A DNA stretch of 43,417 nucleotides from Candidatus Gallacutalibacter stercoravium (GCA_018716975.1 DVJE01000011.1:1-43417); one strand, 5' to 3'. Shown: positions 8,992-17,163, numbered from the stretch's first letter. The notes: generated by a model not told the origin, from the sequence alone. Numbers and translations: made by a program.

Positions 8992-10215
8992 CTATAATTT
9001 CACCTGAAAACGAATGGCGTCTTCCCCTATCTTCCAGGCCGTAATGGTTCCATGCTGTTTTTCCGCTATCGCTTTGGCGATAGAGAGCCCTATGCCGAAA
9101 CCGTCTCCGTAAAGCCTGGCTTTATCCGCGCGGTAAAAACGGTCGAACAACCGGTTAAGCTCTATTTTGCCAACCGCCGCATAGGTGTTGTCAAAGGTAA
9201 GAACCGGGTGCTTTCCCTCATGCAGCGTAACGCAAATAACCCCCTTGGCGTCACAGTACTTTACAGCGTTATCCATCAAGATAGAAACCATTTGCCGAAC
9301 CGCCGCTTCGTCCCCAGTGTATATCACCGACGGTGGGATGTGTACCTGCAGCTCTTTGCGCTGGCTTTCAATCGCGGAAGAAAAGGCGGATACCATCTCG
9401 TTTAAAGCCTCGCTCAGGTTAAAGGGGCGCACATCCGGCTTTGTTTGTTTCTCGTCCATCCGCGCCAGCGTAACCAGGCGGTTTACAAGCTCGGCCATCA
9501 TTCCGGTTTCCTCCCGAATGTCGCTTAACCATTCGTTGGCGCCGATTTCCGACTCCATAATATCCAAATTGGTGCGAATGAGGGTGAGCGGCGTTTTGAG
9601 CTCGTGGTTGGCGTCGGTGATGAACTGCCTTTGTTTTTCATAGCTTTCCGCCGCCGGTTTTACCGCCCGCTTAGAAACCAGCACAACCAGCAAAAGCACC
9701 ACCAGGCTGCCGCCGATGAACACAGCAGAAGCCGCAAATAAAAAATTTTGGTTGGCTTCTTTCATATTTGCGCCGTTTACAAAAACCACAGCGGTTCCTT
9801 TTTCTGTATTATAGCGCTTGTAGCGAAAGTCGCCCATCCAGCCCCGCTCTTGTTCCCCTTGCAACACCGCCGTTGCATATTGAACGGCTTCTTCCCGGGT
9901 TACGCTGGCTACAGAGCGAATATCCACCGATGAAAGCTGGCCGGAAGCAAGAAACCGCACGGTAAAAAACCGCGTGGTAAACGGGGACTCTAGGTTAACG
10001 CCGCTGGGCATAGCGTTCGGGTTGCCTCCCGCTTCCAGCTCATGATAGTCGGGGAAGCTGCCGTCGTTGTCCGAAACTATATCCGCAAGAGTATCTAACG
10101 AAGAAGCGGTCTGCCAAGAGGTGCTAAGGTAAATGGAAAAAAACAATACCAGAAACACCCCGATAAAGGACAACGTGCATATTTTGATGAATTTTTTTCT
10201 CAACCGGTAAATCAT
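8992..10215 (-). CDS. Sensor histidine kinase of an OmpR-type two-component system
   Basis: Membrane sensor kinase of 407 residues. It has a first membrane helix at about 10-32, an extracellular domain of about 125 residues, and a second helix at about 158-181. The dimerisation/phosphoacceptor domain has His204 in DANHELKTPL, and the catalytic ATP-binding domain has Asn316 (LMDNAVKY) and the G box GDGFGIGLS (370-378). Its ATG overlaps the response-regulator stop (ATGA), so the pair is translationally coupled. The regulator gene comes first. The neighbouring efflux operon is the likely output. The sensed signal is unknown; antimicrobial peptides or envelope stress are common inputs for such pairs. 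Confidence 0.95.
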   Translation of the reverse strand: MIYRLRKKFIKICTLSFIGVFLVLFFSIYLSTSWQTASSLDTLADIVSDNDGSFPDYHELEAGGNPNAMPSGVNLESPFTTRFFTVRFLASGQLSSVDIRSVASVTREEAVQYATAVLQGEQERGWMGDFRYKRYNTEKGTAVVFVNGANMKEANQNFLFAASAVFIGGSLVVLLLVVLVSKRAVKPAAESYEKQRQFITDANHELKTPLTLIRTNLDIMESEIGANEWLSDIREETGMMAELVNRLVTLARMDEKQTKPDVRPFNLSEALNEMVSAFSSAIESQRKELQVHIPPSVIYTGDEAAVRQMVSILMDNAVKYCDAKGVICVTLHEGKHPVLTFDNTYAAVGKIELNRLFDRFYRADKARLYGDGFGIGLSIAKAIAEKQHGTITAWKIGEDAIRFQVKL

Positions 10216-10886
10216 TCGCCTTCCTCCAAAATATATCCGGCGCCCTTGATGAAGCGTATTTCGGCGGGCGCTCCCATTGCGGCAAGTTTTTTGCGAATAT
10301 TAGAGATGTGCACCCACACCACGCTTAGATCCACCTTGCTGTCCCACCCCCATACGTGAGACAAAAATTCATCGGCAGAGACGGCAAAATTGGGGCGCTG
10401 CATCAACATCTCCATAATTTGAAATTCTCTACCGCTCAGGGTTTGCACCTTGCCTTTGTAGCAAAGCTCATAGGTGGAGCGGTTGAGCGCGAGCTCCCCC
10501 GCGCGCAAAAGATCCGGGGTGTAGTTGTCTTTGCGGCGCAGCATGGCCCTTACCCTGGCCAGCAATTCGGCTGTGGAAAAGGGCTTGGGCAAATAATCGT
10601 CCGCCCCGGCGTCTAACCCCTCCACGCGCTGGTAGACCTCTGTTTTGGCCGTTAAAAACAGCGCCGGTGTAGATATGCCCTGGTTTCTTACCTCTTTTAA
10701 AACCTCTATGCCGTCCATCCCGGGCATCATAACATCCAGCACCAATCCGTCGTATTCTTTTGTTTCGGCATAAGCCAGGGCGTCGGTGCCGTTGCAAACG
10801 GCATCCACAATATATTGGTTTTTCTCAAAAATATGTTTTAAGGATTTTAACAACTTGGGATCGTCCTCTGCAATCAACAATCGCAT
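10212..10886 (-). CDS. OmpR/PhoB-family response regulator
   Basis: Cytoplasmic DNA-binding regulator of 224 residues. The receiver domain has acidic pocket residues EDD (7-9), the phosphoacceptor Asp51 in VLDVMMPGMDG, and the conserved Lys near 101 (LPKPFS). The C-terminal winged helix, from about residue 128, shows SGREFQIMEMLMQRP and the recognition region VWVHISNIRKKL. OmpR-family proteins bind tandem direct repeats, and such repeats with an 11-bp period lie in the promoters at 11058-11089, 11161-11192 and, in a weaker form, 14938-14969. It therefore probably activates its own operon and the facing efflux operon. Confidence 0.96.
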   Translation of the reverse strand: MRLLIAEDDPKLLKSLKHIFEKNQYIVDAVCNGTDALAYAETKEYDGLVLDVMMPGMDGIEVLKEVRNQGISTPALFLTAKTEVYQRVEGLDAGADDYLPKPFSTAELLARVRAMLRRKDNYTPDLLRAGELALNRSTYELCYKGKVQTLSGREFQIMEMLMQRPNFAVSADEFLSHVWGWDSKVDLSVVWVHISNIRKKLAAMGAPAEIRFIKGAGYILEEGE

Positions 10887-11043
10887 CGTCTTCCAGCTCC
10901 TTTCGGCAATGAACGTCCTCCCTTTTTGCTGTTTCGCTGTTTTTCTATTTTGAAAAAAGCGTTAAGCCGCCTGGGGGCGGGCGCCCGGCGATTGGTGTTT
11001 TTGCCGCCGCCTAACGTCCATGCCCTCGCGTCTGCCCCTTTTC

Positions 11044-11089
11044 ATTATAATACATTTATTATACTACACGCCGCTAAAGAAACGCTAAA
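11044..11089 (-). promoter_or_regulatory. Two-component operon promoter with regulator direct repeats
   Basis: On the minus strand, TTTAG (11085-11089) and TTTAG (11074-11078) are spaced 11 bp apart and followed after exactly 10 bp by TATAAT (11058-11063). The extended repeat unit is CTTTAGCG. The repeats sit where the -35 box would be, as expected for activation by an OmpR-type regulator. A second TATAAT lies at 11044-11049. Confidence 0.7.
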
Positions 11090-11160
11090 GAGGGGCGCAT
11101 ATTCTGCGGCAACTGTGCGCGGCGGCCTGCGCCCATTGGGCGGCAAAGCTTTTTTCTTTC

Positions 11161-11192
11161 TTTAGGGTAATTTTAGGAAAGCTCTTTATAAT
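11161..11192 (+). promoter_or_regulatory. Efflux operon promoter with the same direct repeats
   Basis: TTTAG (11161-11165) and TTTAG (11172-11176) with an 11-bp period, then exactly 10 bp, then TATAAT (11187-11192). The architecture is identical to that of the divergent two-component promoter. There is no conventional -35 box. Confidence 0.7.
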
Positions 11193-11227
11193 GGTGCCCA
11201 AACAGCGACGAGATGGAGGTAAGGCTA

Positions 11228-12994
11228 GTGGATTACGAAACCTATTCCAAAATAAAAAAAGGCAACCGCAAGGCGGTGGAGGCGCTCATCAACGAGCACT
11301 CCAAACGGGCGTGGTTTTTATGCTACCACATTACGCAAGACACGTGTACCGCCGCCCCCCTTTTTATAGCGGCGTGGCGCAAAAGCATAACGCAAGCGGC
11401 GCAGGCGCCCTCCCCGCCCAAAGAGAATTTTTCAGACATACTTTTCTCTAATATCCTGGCCCTATCCCGCGGCGATTTGGAATATGACGGCGATTACCAA
11501 CCATTGCCCCCGCCTAAGGCGGCCCCCCGGTATGAAAGATTTGTAAAAGAGTTCGGCTTGGTTGCAGAGCAAAGGCGCCCGGCCTATTTGATTCATACCT
11601 ATGGCGGCGTTGGCATAAAGCGGATTGCAGAAATTTTAGAAACCAGCCCGGAGCAGGTTGCGCAAGATATCAAGGCAGCGGAAGAAGAAATTGCCGAAAA
11701 AAGCGAAACCCTCCCCAAGAACAAGCGAGCGGAAAAGGTGCGCCTGTTTACGCAGTTTCGCGATCCATCCGGGAGCGGGTTTAACGAGGTTGCGGTGCCT
11801 GAATTATTGCAAACCGCCCTCTATCACAAACTGAACCTAACCGCTCAAAAACCGGCAAGCCGGCAAAGAAAGGAAAAGAAAGGTATGGCTGAAAAAACAG
11901 TATCCCCTGCGCAGGGGGGCAAAACTGCCGCAAGAAAGAGCGCGAAAAAGAAAAAGATAATCATCGCCGCAGCGGCGGCGCTGGCCCTTGTTATCTTGGG
12001 CGTTCTTTTTCTTCCAAGGCTGCTGGGTATGAGCACGGCGGCGGCTACCAGCATCACCACCTACCAAGTGGAAGCGGTGACCTACGGCGATGTAAACACC
12101 ACCATTAGCGGCAGCGGCACGCTATCGCCGGTATCGCAAACCACCCTTTCCAACGCGGAGTCGGCAACCGTTACCGCCGTTAATTACGCGGTTGGCGACA
12201 CAGTGGCGGCCGGCGAGGTAATCGCAACGGTTGAAAGCGCCGGCAGGGCCAGCTCCAGCTACGCCGCGCCGTACGATTGCGTGCTCATCGAGCTGCCCAT
12301 CGCGGCGGGAGACGAGCTGGCGGCCAACAGCGAAATCGCCATGGTGATGGGCACGGATGGTTTTACCATGGGCATTGCGGTAGACGAACTAGACATCTCC
12401 TCTGTTAAGACGGGCCAAGAGGTAACTTTTACCATAGACGCAGTGGACGGCAGCTACACCGGCGCGGTGACCGCCATCTCTTACAACGGGAGCAGCAGTG
12501 GCGGCGCCACCGCCTACCAAATTACAGCCACCGTTGATTATGTAGAGGGCGTTTACCCCGGCATGAGCGCCTCGGCGGAAATTGTTGTGGAATCCAGTGG
12601 CGATGGCTTATTGGTGCCCGTAAACGCGGTGCAAACCTCCGGCGACGATAATTATGTTTATTTGGCACCGGCGGATGCAACCGAAGGGGCGGAATACGCC
12701 GAAAACGAAATAGATGTTTCCGGCCTAACAAGAGTTACCGTTGAAACGGGCATGTCTGACGGAAGTTATATATTAATTGAAAGCGGCGAGCTTGCGCAGG
12801 GCAGCTTGATTGTCATTCCCACCCTCACTTCTACCATGACCGGTTCCGACAGCCAAGACAACAACGCGATGGGCGGTATGGGAGGCGGCCCCGGCGGAAT
12901 GGGCGGCGGAATGGATTTTGGCGACTTTGATTTTGAAAATTTTGACCCCGGTAACGCGCCCCAGGGCGGCGGAATCCCCGGCGGCGGGAATTAA
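11228..12994 (+). CDS. Sigma-factor-like domain fused to a membrane fusion protein (efflux adaptor)
   Basis: The frame is open throughout, 588 residues from GTG 11228, which has GGAGG eight bases upstream; ATG 11213 lies before that site. Residues 1-55 resemble sigma region 2 (YETYSKIKKGNRKAVEALI) and 112-158 resemble the region 4 helix-turn-helix (IKRIAEILETSPEQVAQDI). A basic stretch and one membrane helix (about 244-262) precede an extracellular HlyD/YknX-like adaptor with lipoyl-type halves (AVGDTVAAGEVIATVES) and a Gly/Met-rich tail. An internal ATG at 11885 (MAEKTVSPAQ) with a weak AAGGA site would give a normal stand-alone adaptor, so the gene could make two products. The ABC ATPase and permease follow. 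The adaptor assignment is firm; the sigma-like part is degenerate and its function is unknown. Confidence 0.85.
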   Translation: MDYETYSKIKKGNRKAVEALINEHSKRAWFLCYHITQDTCTAAPLFIAAWRKSITQAAQAPSPPKENFSDILFSNILALSRGDLEYDGDYQPLPPPKAAPRYERFVKEFGLVAEQRRPAYLIHTYGGVGIKRIAEILETSPEQVAQDIKAAEEEIAEKSETLPKNKRAEKVRLFTQFRDPSGSGFNEVAVPELLQTALYHKLNLTAQKPASRQRKEKKGMAEKTVSPAQGGKTAARKSAKKKKIIIAAAAALALVILGVLFLPRLLGMSTAAATSITTYQVEAVTYGDVNTTISGSGTLSPVSQTTLSNAESATVTAVNYAVGDTVAAGEVIATVESAGRASSSYAAPYDCVLIELPIAAGDELAANSEIAMVMGTDGFTMGIAVDELDISSVKTGQEVTFTIDAVDGSYTGAVTAISYNGSSSGGATAYQITATVDYVEGVYPGMSASAEIVVESSGDGLLVPVNAVQTSGDDNYVYLAPADATEGAEYAENEIDVSGLTRVTVETGMSDGSYILIESGELAQGSLIVIPTLTSTMTGSDSQDNNAMGGMGGGPGGMGGGMDFGDFDFENFDPGNAPQGGGIPGGGN

Positions 12995-13007
12995 AGGAGG
13001 GGACGGC

Positions 13008-13685
13008 ATGATCCGGCTCAAGCATATCTATAAATCTTACCCACTGGGCGGCGCAAACGTAGAAGTTCTGCGCGACGTCAACCTTCATGTGCGGCCAAGG
13101 GAGTTTGTTTCTATTCTCGGCCCTTCTGGAAGCGGGAAATCCACGCTGATGAACATTATAGGCTGCCTGGATGTTCCAGACAGCGGGGATTATATTTTAG
13201 ACGGCGAATATGTAGACAACTGCACCGAAGATGAGCTCAGCGAAATCCGCGGCAAAAAAATCGGCTTCATTTTTCAGCAGTTTAACCTGCTGCCCGAGCT
13301 CACCGCATACGAAAACGTAGAAATGCCGCTATTGTATCACAAGCTTTCGCCCGCCCAACGGCGCCAGCGGGTGGAGCGCACCCTAACCCAGGTGGGGCTT
13401 GCCGATCGCATGGGCCATAAGCCCACGCAGCTTTCCGGCGGCCAACAGCAGCGCGTGGCCATCGCGCGGGTGTTGGCCGCGGAGCCTTCTATCATCCTTG
13501 CGGATGAGCCTACGGGCAACTTGGATTCCGCCTCTGGCAAAGAGATTATGGCAATTATCAAAAGCCTGTGGCAGGCGGGGAACACTGTTGTGCTCATTAC
13601 CCACGATATTCATGTGGCGAACGAGGCCCAGCGCAAAGTTTATGTGCGCGACGGCATCCTTTCCGAGAAGGAGGCGGCCGTATGA
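13008..13685 (+). CDS. ABC transporter ATPase, YknY/MacB-type
   Basis: ATP-hydrolysing subunit of a MacB-type efflux transporter, 225 residues from ATG 13008 behind AAAGGAGG. Walker [10 protein letters not shown] (38-46), Q-loop [16 protein letters not shown], signature LSGGQQQR (142-149) and Walker [13 protein letters not shown] are all intact. This is the LolD/MacB/YknY subgroup. The stop overlaps the permease ATG by four bases (ATGA). Confidence 0.97.
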   Translation: MIRLKHIYKSYPLGGANVEVLRDVNLHVRPREFVSILGPSGSGKSTLMNIIGCLDVPDSGDYILDGEYVDNCTEDELSEIRGKKIGFIFQQFNLLPELTAYENVEMPLLYHKLSPAQRRQRVERTLTQVGLADRMGHKPTQLSGGQQQRVAIARVLAAEPSIILADEPTGNLDSASGKEIMAIIKSLWQAGNTVVLITHDIHVANEAQRKVYVRDGILSEKEAAV

Positions 13686-14842
13686 CTTTAAAAATTATCA
13701 AGCTATCCCTCAAAGCCATTTGCAACAACAAAATGCGCTCCTTCTTAACCATGCTCGGCATCATCATCGGCGTTATGGCGGTGGTGATTCTGGTATCTAT
13801 CACGCAAAACGCCACCAGCGGTATTACCGACAGCATCTCCAGCATGGGGTCTGATCAAATCACCGCCGTCATTACAGATTCCGACGTTTCTATCAGCGCA
13901 GAAAGCGTGCAGGAGCTAAGCGGCTACGGCGCTATCAGCAGCGTGGCGCCCGTTATTACCACCAACCAAACGGTGAAGCACAACAGCGAATCCGGCTCTT
14001 ATTCTATTGTGGGCATTACCCAATCCTATTTCGACGTGCAAAACATTGCAATCCAAAGCGGCAGGCTGATAACCGCTTCGGATTTGGAGTGGTATACCAG
14101 CGTTGCGGTAATCGGCACCGAAGTGGCGGCGGATTTGTTCGGCACGTGGGACGCTGTGGGCGGCACCATTACCATTGGCGACCGCAATTATACGGTTATC
14201 GGCGTGCTGGAGGAGCAGGGCTCCAGCCTGGTGGGATCGGACGACAGCAAAATCCTCATTCCCTACAGCACGGCGGAAAAAGCCACCGGACAAAAAGAAG
14301 TGAGCACCTTTTACATTAAGGCGGCGAGCGCCGGCACGGTTGATATGGCCATTAACACGGTGGAATCCTTTTTGCTTCAGGCCACGCGGGACGAAGACGC
14401 CTATACGGTTAGCAACCAATCGGACGTTTTAGAAACGATGGACGACGTTACCAACACCATGTCGCTCCTGCTAGCGGGGATTGCCGCCATCTCTTTGCTG
14501 GTAGGCGGCATTGGGATTATGAACATTATGCTGGTATCCGTTACCGAGCGCACACGAGAAATCGGCATCCGCAAGGCGGTGGGCGCCAAGCGAAAGCATA
14601 TTTTGCTGCAATTTCTTTGCGAGTCTTGCATCCTCTCCATACTCGGCGGGCTTATTGGGCTGCTTTTATCCTTTGCCGCCGTCAGCTTTTACAATGCCGC
14701 CGCCGGGAGCAGCGCCTCTATGAACTGGGGGATTGGGCTTGCCGCCATCGCCTTTTGCGCGGTAATCGGCATTCTGTTTGGCAGCTATCCGGCCGCCAAA
14801 GCCTCGCGGCTACAACCCATCGACGCTTTGCACACGGCGTAG
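13682..14842 (+). CDS. ABC transporter permease, YknZ/MacB-type with FtsX domain
   Basis: Membrane subunit of 386 residues from ATG 13682. The order is an N-terminal membrane helix (MRSFLTMLGIIIGVMAVVI), a large extracellular MacB periplasmic-core-like domain (about 45-255), then three membrane helices of an FtsX domain with the motif GGIGIMNIMLVSVTERTREIGIRKAVGA. With the adaptor and ATPase it makes a complete YknXYZ-like mechanotransmission exporter. In Firmicutes such systems protect against toxic peptides, which is family knowledge; the actual substrate here is unknown. Confidence 0.96.
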   Translation: MTLKIIKLSLKAICNNKMRSFLTMLGIIIGVMAVVILVSITQNATSGITDSISSMGSDQITAVITDSDVSISAESVQELSGYGAISSVAPVITTNQTVKHNSESGSYSIVGITQSYFDVQNIAIQSGRLITASDLEWYTSVAVIGTEVAADLFGTWDAVGGTITIGDRNYTVIGVLEEQGSSLVGSDDSKILIPYSTAEKATGQKEVSTFYIKAASAGTVDMAINTVESFLLQATRDEDAYTVSNQSDVLETMDDVTNTMSLLLAGIAAISLLVGGIGIMNIMLVSVTERTREIGIRKAVGAKRKHILLQFLCESCILSILGGLIGLLLSFAAVSFYNAAAGSSASMNWGIGLAAIAFCAVIGILFGSYPAAKASRLQPIDALHTA

Positions 14843-14937
14843 GGCCGCTATCCGGCGCAAAAAGTATAACCGCGTTTACAGACGGCGCCGTTTTCATAAC
14901 TTTTCATAAAAAATTTTATTTTTTATTCACTGAAAAA

Positions 14938-14980
14938 CTTGGTGCGCCTTTAGCGTGCAAAATTATACTGTAAATACAGT
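14938..14980 (+). promoter_or_regulatory. Lipoprotein promoter with a related regulator site and palindrome
   Basis: CTTGG (14938-14942) and TTTAG (14949-14953) keep the 11-bp period, followed after exactly 10 bp by TATACT (14964-14969). This matches the two promoters of the two-component/efflux locus with one weakened half-site. A 14-bp palindrome, ACTGTAAATACAGT (14967-14980), overlaps the end of the -10 box and the start point. Confidence 0.5.
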
Positions 14981-15037
14981 CAGCAACACGACAATAAAAA
15001 CCAGCTGACCATCAAAGCAGAAAGAGGGAATAGTGTT

Positions 15038-15637
15038 ATGAAAATCAAAAAAGCCACTAGTTTAGCTGCTGTTTTTATGGCAATGGTTTTATGCATCGGC
15101 GTGTTTGCCGGATGCAGCGACACCACAACCACAACCAGCAGCGAAAGTTCCACAAGCAGCACAGATAGCACAAGCGACAGCAGCGAAGCCGGCGATGCGG
15201 ACGATGCAGACGCTGCCACCCAGGAAGACGACGTCATCGGCCAAGTGATCTATGCCGGTAACAGTGACAGTACCTATTTGACGATTGCCGTTTACGAACC
15301 GGACGAAACAATTACAGACTATACCTCTTTGGATTCCGTCACTCTTTCCGACGCCTCATATCAGCAAAGGATCTCGCTAGATTCCGACGCTGTGTATAAA
15401 TACGTTGCTTCCGGCGAGATGTTTACCACAGACCAAGACGACATCTCTGAAGGCGACATGATTGCCGTCACCACAGACGACAACGGCGCGCAGGAAATCA
15501 TTATCCTGGAGTACACAGTAGACGACAGCAGCGATTCGTCGGATGATAGCAGCTCCTCCGATTCCTCCGACGCTTTTGATTCCTCCGCCTCCTCTGAAGA
15601 CAGCTCCGACGCCTCTTCTGAAGATACAGAAGCATAA
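15038..15637 (+). CDS. Ser/Asp-rich secreted lipoprotein
   Basis: Predicted surface lipoprotein of 199 residues. The signal peptide MKIKKATSLAAVFMAMVLC is followed by a lipobox ending FAGC (Cys26). Low-complexity Thr/Ser/Asp linkers flank a compact central domain of about 95 residues (IGQVIYAGNSDSTYLTIAVY to AQEIIILEYTV) that I do not recognise; its beta-rich look suggests a small barrel. The C-terminus is Ser/Asp repeats. It lies after the efflux operon and may share its regulator, so a link to envelope stress or to the exporter is possible but unproven. Confidence 0.85.
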   Translation: MKIKKATSLAAVFMAMVLCIGVFAGCSDTTTTTSSESSTSSTDSTSDSSEAGDADDADAATQEDDVIGQVIYAGNSDSTYLTIAVYEPDETITDYTSLDSVTLSDASYQQRISLDSDAVYKYVASGEMFTTDQDDISEGDMIAVTTDDNGAQEIIILEYTVDDSSDSSDDSSSSDSSDAFDSSASSEDSSDASSEDTEA

Positions 15638-15650
15638 ATTTTAAGTTGCA

Positions 15651-15692
15651 AAAAAACCGGCAGAGTGCAAAAAACGCGCTCTACCGGTTTTT
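15651..15692 (+). terminator. Rho-independent terminator after the lipoprotein gene
   Basis: ACCGG-c-AGAG-t-GC pairs with GC-g-CTCT-a-CCGGT around a short A-rich loop, with TTTTT after the stem and an A-run before it. It could work in both directions. Confidence 0.85.
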
Positions 15693-15974
15693 GCATGCTT
15701 ACGCACAGCCGCCTTGGTTTTATGCAGCACAAGGCGCGCCGCCCATTTCTTACGGCCTTTGGAGAGAGGCCCTTTGCCCTGGCTTATTTACGAAATGAAA
15801 GCAAGAAAATCCTGATTTCATGCGGTTTTCACGTGCTTTCTTTTTGTTATGGCGGGAGGCGTCTCATCAGTAGCAAAGCCTTGGATAACTGGGCACAGAA
15901 AAACACAGGAAAAAGAATCAGGAAATAGGCAAACGAACCAGTAGGTCAAGTAGATCTGCCGGTTCGTTTAAATA
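15693..15974 (+). other. Non-coding stretch with a possible gene remnant
   Basis: No intact gene is supported here. An open frame at 15665-15928 begins inside the terminator, so it is not a normal gene. Its last 25 residues (GGRRLISSKALDNWAQKNTG and a basic end) look like the C-terminus of an excisionase or MerR-like helix-turn-helix protein, which would fit a decayed mobile element next to the methyltransferase. This is only a resemblance. Confidence 0.25.
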
Positions 15975-16002
15975 TTGACTTTTGAATTATACACGATACA
16001 AT
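15975..16002 (+). promoter_or_regulatory. Promoter of the methyltransferase leader
   Basis: TTGACT (15975-15980), a 16-base spacer and TACAAT (15997-16002). The transcript would begin near 16009, where an ATG of a 14-codon open frame (MGYVFICNSLYLVG) also lies without a ribosome-binding site. Confidence 0.6.
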
Positions 16003-16068
16003 TTTTATATGGGATATGTTTTTATCTGTAATTCCCTATATCTTGTGGGTTGAATCGATGCGAATGGG

Positions 16069-16106
16069 ATTATACCGCAGTTCACAAACGAATACTGCGG
16101 TATAAT
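16069..16106 (+). terminator. Leader terminator hairpin before the methyltransferase
   Basis: A perfect 13-bp inverted repeat, ATTATACCGCAGT (16069-16081) and ACTGCGGTATAAT (16094-16106), with a 12-base loop and a downstream AATATTTTTA tract. It stands between the promoter and the leader peptide, so it may act as a transcription attenuator instead of an end of an upstream gene. Confidence 0.65.
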
Positions 16107-16133
16107 AATATTTTTACAGAAAGGGTGCTGAAC

Positions 16134-16190
16134 ATGAAACATACAATTATATTTATCCAAACCAAATTAAGGAGGGCGTTCATATTTTAA
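16134..16190 (+). CDS. 18-residue leader peptide upstream of the methyltransferase
   Basis: Short open frame MKHTIIFIQTKLRRAFIF with an AAGGG box upstream and a TAA stop immediately before the anti-SD sequence CCCCTCCT. Its codons 13-14 (AGG AGG) form part of a stem with that sequence. Position and overlap with mutually exclusive stems are typical of leader peptides that sense ribosome stalling, as in erm and cat genes. No peptide family was recognised. Its translation is inferred from the ribosome-binding site and the regulatory geometry only. Confidence 0.55.
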   Translation: MKHTIIFIQTKLRRAFIF

Positions 16191-16210
16191 CCCCTCCTAA
16201 AAACAGGAGG
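16170..16210 (+). promoter_or_regulatory. Translational attenuator with competing stems
   Basis: CCCTCCT (16192-16198) can pair either with AGGAGGG inside the leader peptide (16170-16176) or with AGGAGG (16205-16210), the ribosome-binding site of the methyltransferase. The two pairings exclude each other. Ribosomes on the leader would change which one forms and hence the access to the start at 16216. Confidence 0.6.
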
Positions 16211-16215
16211 ATTGT

Positions 16216-17037
16216 ATGCCTTTAAATTTAAACTGGATTGATCCCGCCAAGTATTCCTTCAACAGCTTTCTCCTTTTAGAGCGATTTCAGATCCGCCTCA
16301 TGCTGAACGCGAGCGGCTGGGGATGCGACAAGGAGAAGTGGGAGGAGTGCATGGGGATCGCGTTGAAAGCGAATCCCGCCGTCCAATGGTACTTGGCGCA
16401 TCGTTGTCCGGAGTGCGCTGCGTTCGTGGAAGAACTGGTGAGGAACGCACCTTCCGTAACAGACGGTGACAAAATCCGAGAAGCCGAAGAATATGCTTTA
16501 TTAAGTGTAGAGGACTTTACCATCTATACAACGCCGGAGGTTATGGCTGAACAGTGTGATTTTATCCGGGGCTGGAATAAAGAACGTCTATTTGACCTTG
16601 CGGACTTATCAGGGAAAGTCGTTCTGGATGTGGGCGCTGGTTCCGGGCGTTTGACTTTCGCTGCCGCCGAGAAGGCCAAGTGGGTTTACGCGGTTGAACC
16701 GGTTGGCACGCTCCGTGCGTTTATGCGCGATAAGATTAAAAGAGAAGGGATCCGAAACGTTCGGGTTCTGGACGGCTTCGTGGAAGAAATTCCCTTCCCC
16801 GATGATACTTTCGATGTAGTGATGTCCGGTCATGTGGTCGGAGACAATTATGACGAGGAAATCGCTGAACTGACCAGAGTTTGCCGGGCTGGAGGCTGGT
16901 TACTCGACTGCCCGGGTGATTCTGAACGAAACATGACACCAAGAGATGAGCTTACAAGACGTGGGTGGGAAGAAATCCACTACATCGGTAGTTTTGGAAA
17001 AGATGTTTTTCTTTATCGTAAACAGATAACGAAATAG
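16216..17037 (+). CDS. Class I SAM-dependent methyltransferase
   Basis: Soluble methyltransferase of 273 residues. The SAM-binding motif I VVLDVGAGSGRL lies at 135-146, the acidic residue ending strand 2 in VYAVEP follows, then the motif PFPDDTFDVVMSGHVVGD. The N-terminal 110 residues are a separate helical part with HRCPEC (62-67), possibly metal-binding. The substrate is unknown. The leader peptide and two attenuator layers in front are reminiscent of inducible antibiotic-resistance methyltransferases, but the protein does not show the motifs of Erm or Cfr. A strong terminator follows. The AT-richer upstream region suggests that it arrived by transfer. Confidence 0.85.
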   Translation: MPLNLNWIDPAKYSFNSFLLLERFQIRLMLNASGWGCDKEKWEECMGIALKANPAVQWYLAHRCPECAAFVEELVRNAPSVTDGDKIREAEEYALLSVEDFTIYTTPEVMAEQCDFIRGWNKERLFDLADLSGKVVLDVGAGSGRLTFAAAEKAKWVYAVEPVGTLRAFMRDKIKREGIRNVRVLDGFVEEIPFPDDTFDVVMSGHVVGDNYDEEIAELTRVCRAGGWLLDCPGDSERNMTPRDELTRRGWEEIHYIGSFGKDVFLYRKQITK

Positions 17038-17054
17038 ACAGCATAACACATGCT

Positions 17055-17092
17055 CACACCCGACAGGCCGAAAGACCCGTCGGGTGTGTTTT
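17055..17092 (+). terminator. Terminator after the methyltransferase
   Basis: A perfect 10-bp stem CACACCCGAC/GTCGGGTGTG with a 14-base loop, followed by TTTT. Confidence 0.85.
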
Positions 17093-17101
17093 CATAAACA
17101 G

Positions 17102-17141
17102 TGCGCCAAACCCAGCGTTTATGCGGGTTTGCGCATTTTTT
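17102..17141 (+). terminator. Second terminator-like hairpin
   Basis: TGCGC-c-AAACCC pairs with GGGTTTGCGCA across an 11-base loop, then six T residues. It lies between convergent genes and may back up the preceding terminator or end the minus-strand gene. Confidence 0.55.
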
Positions 17142-17163
17142 GTTTTGGGCATAAAGCGCAGCC

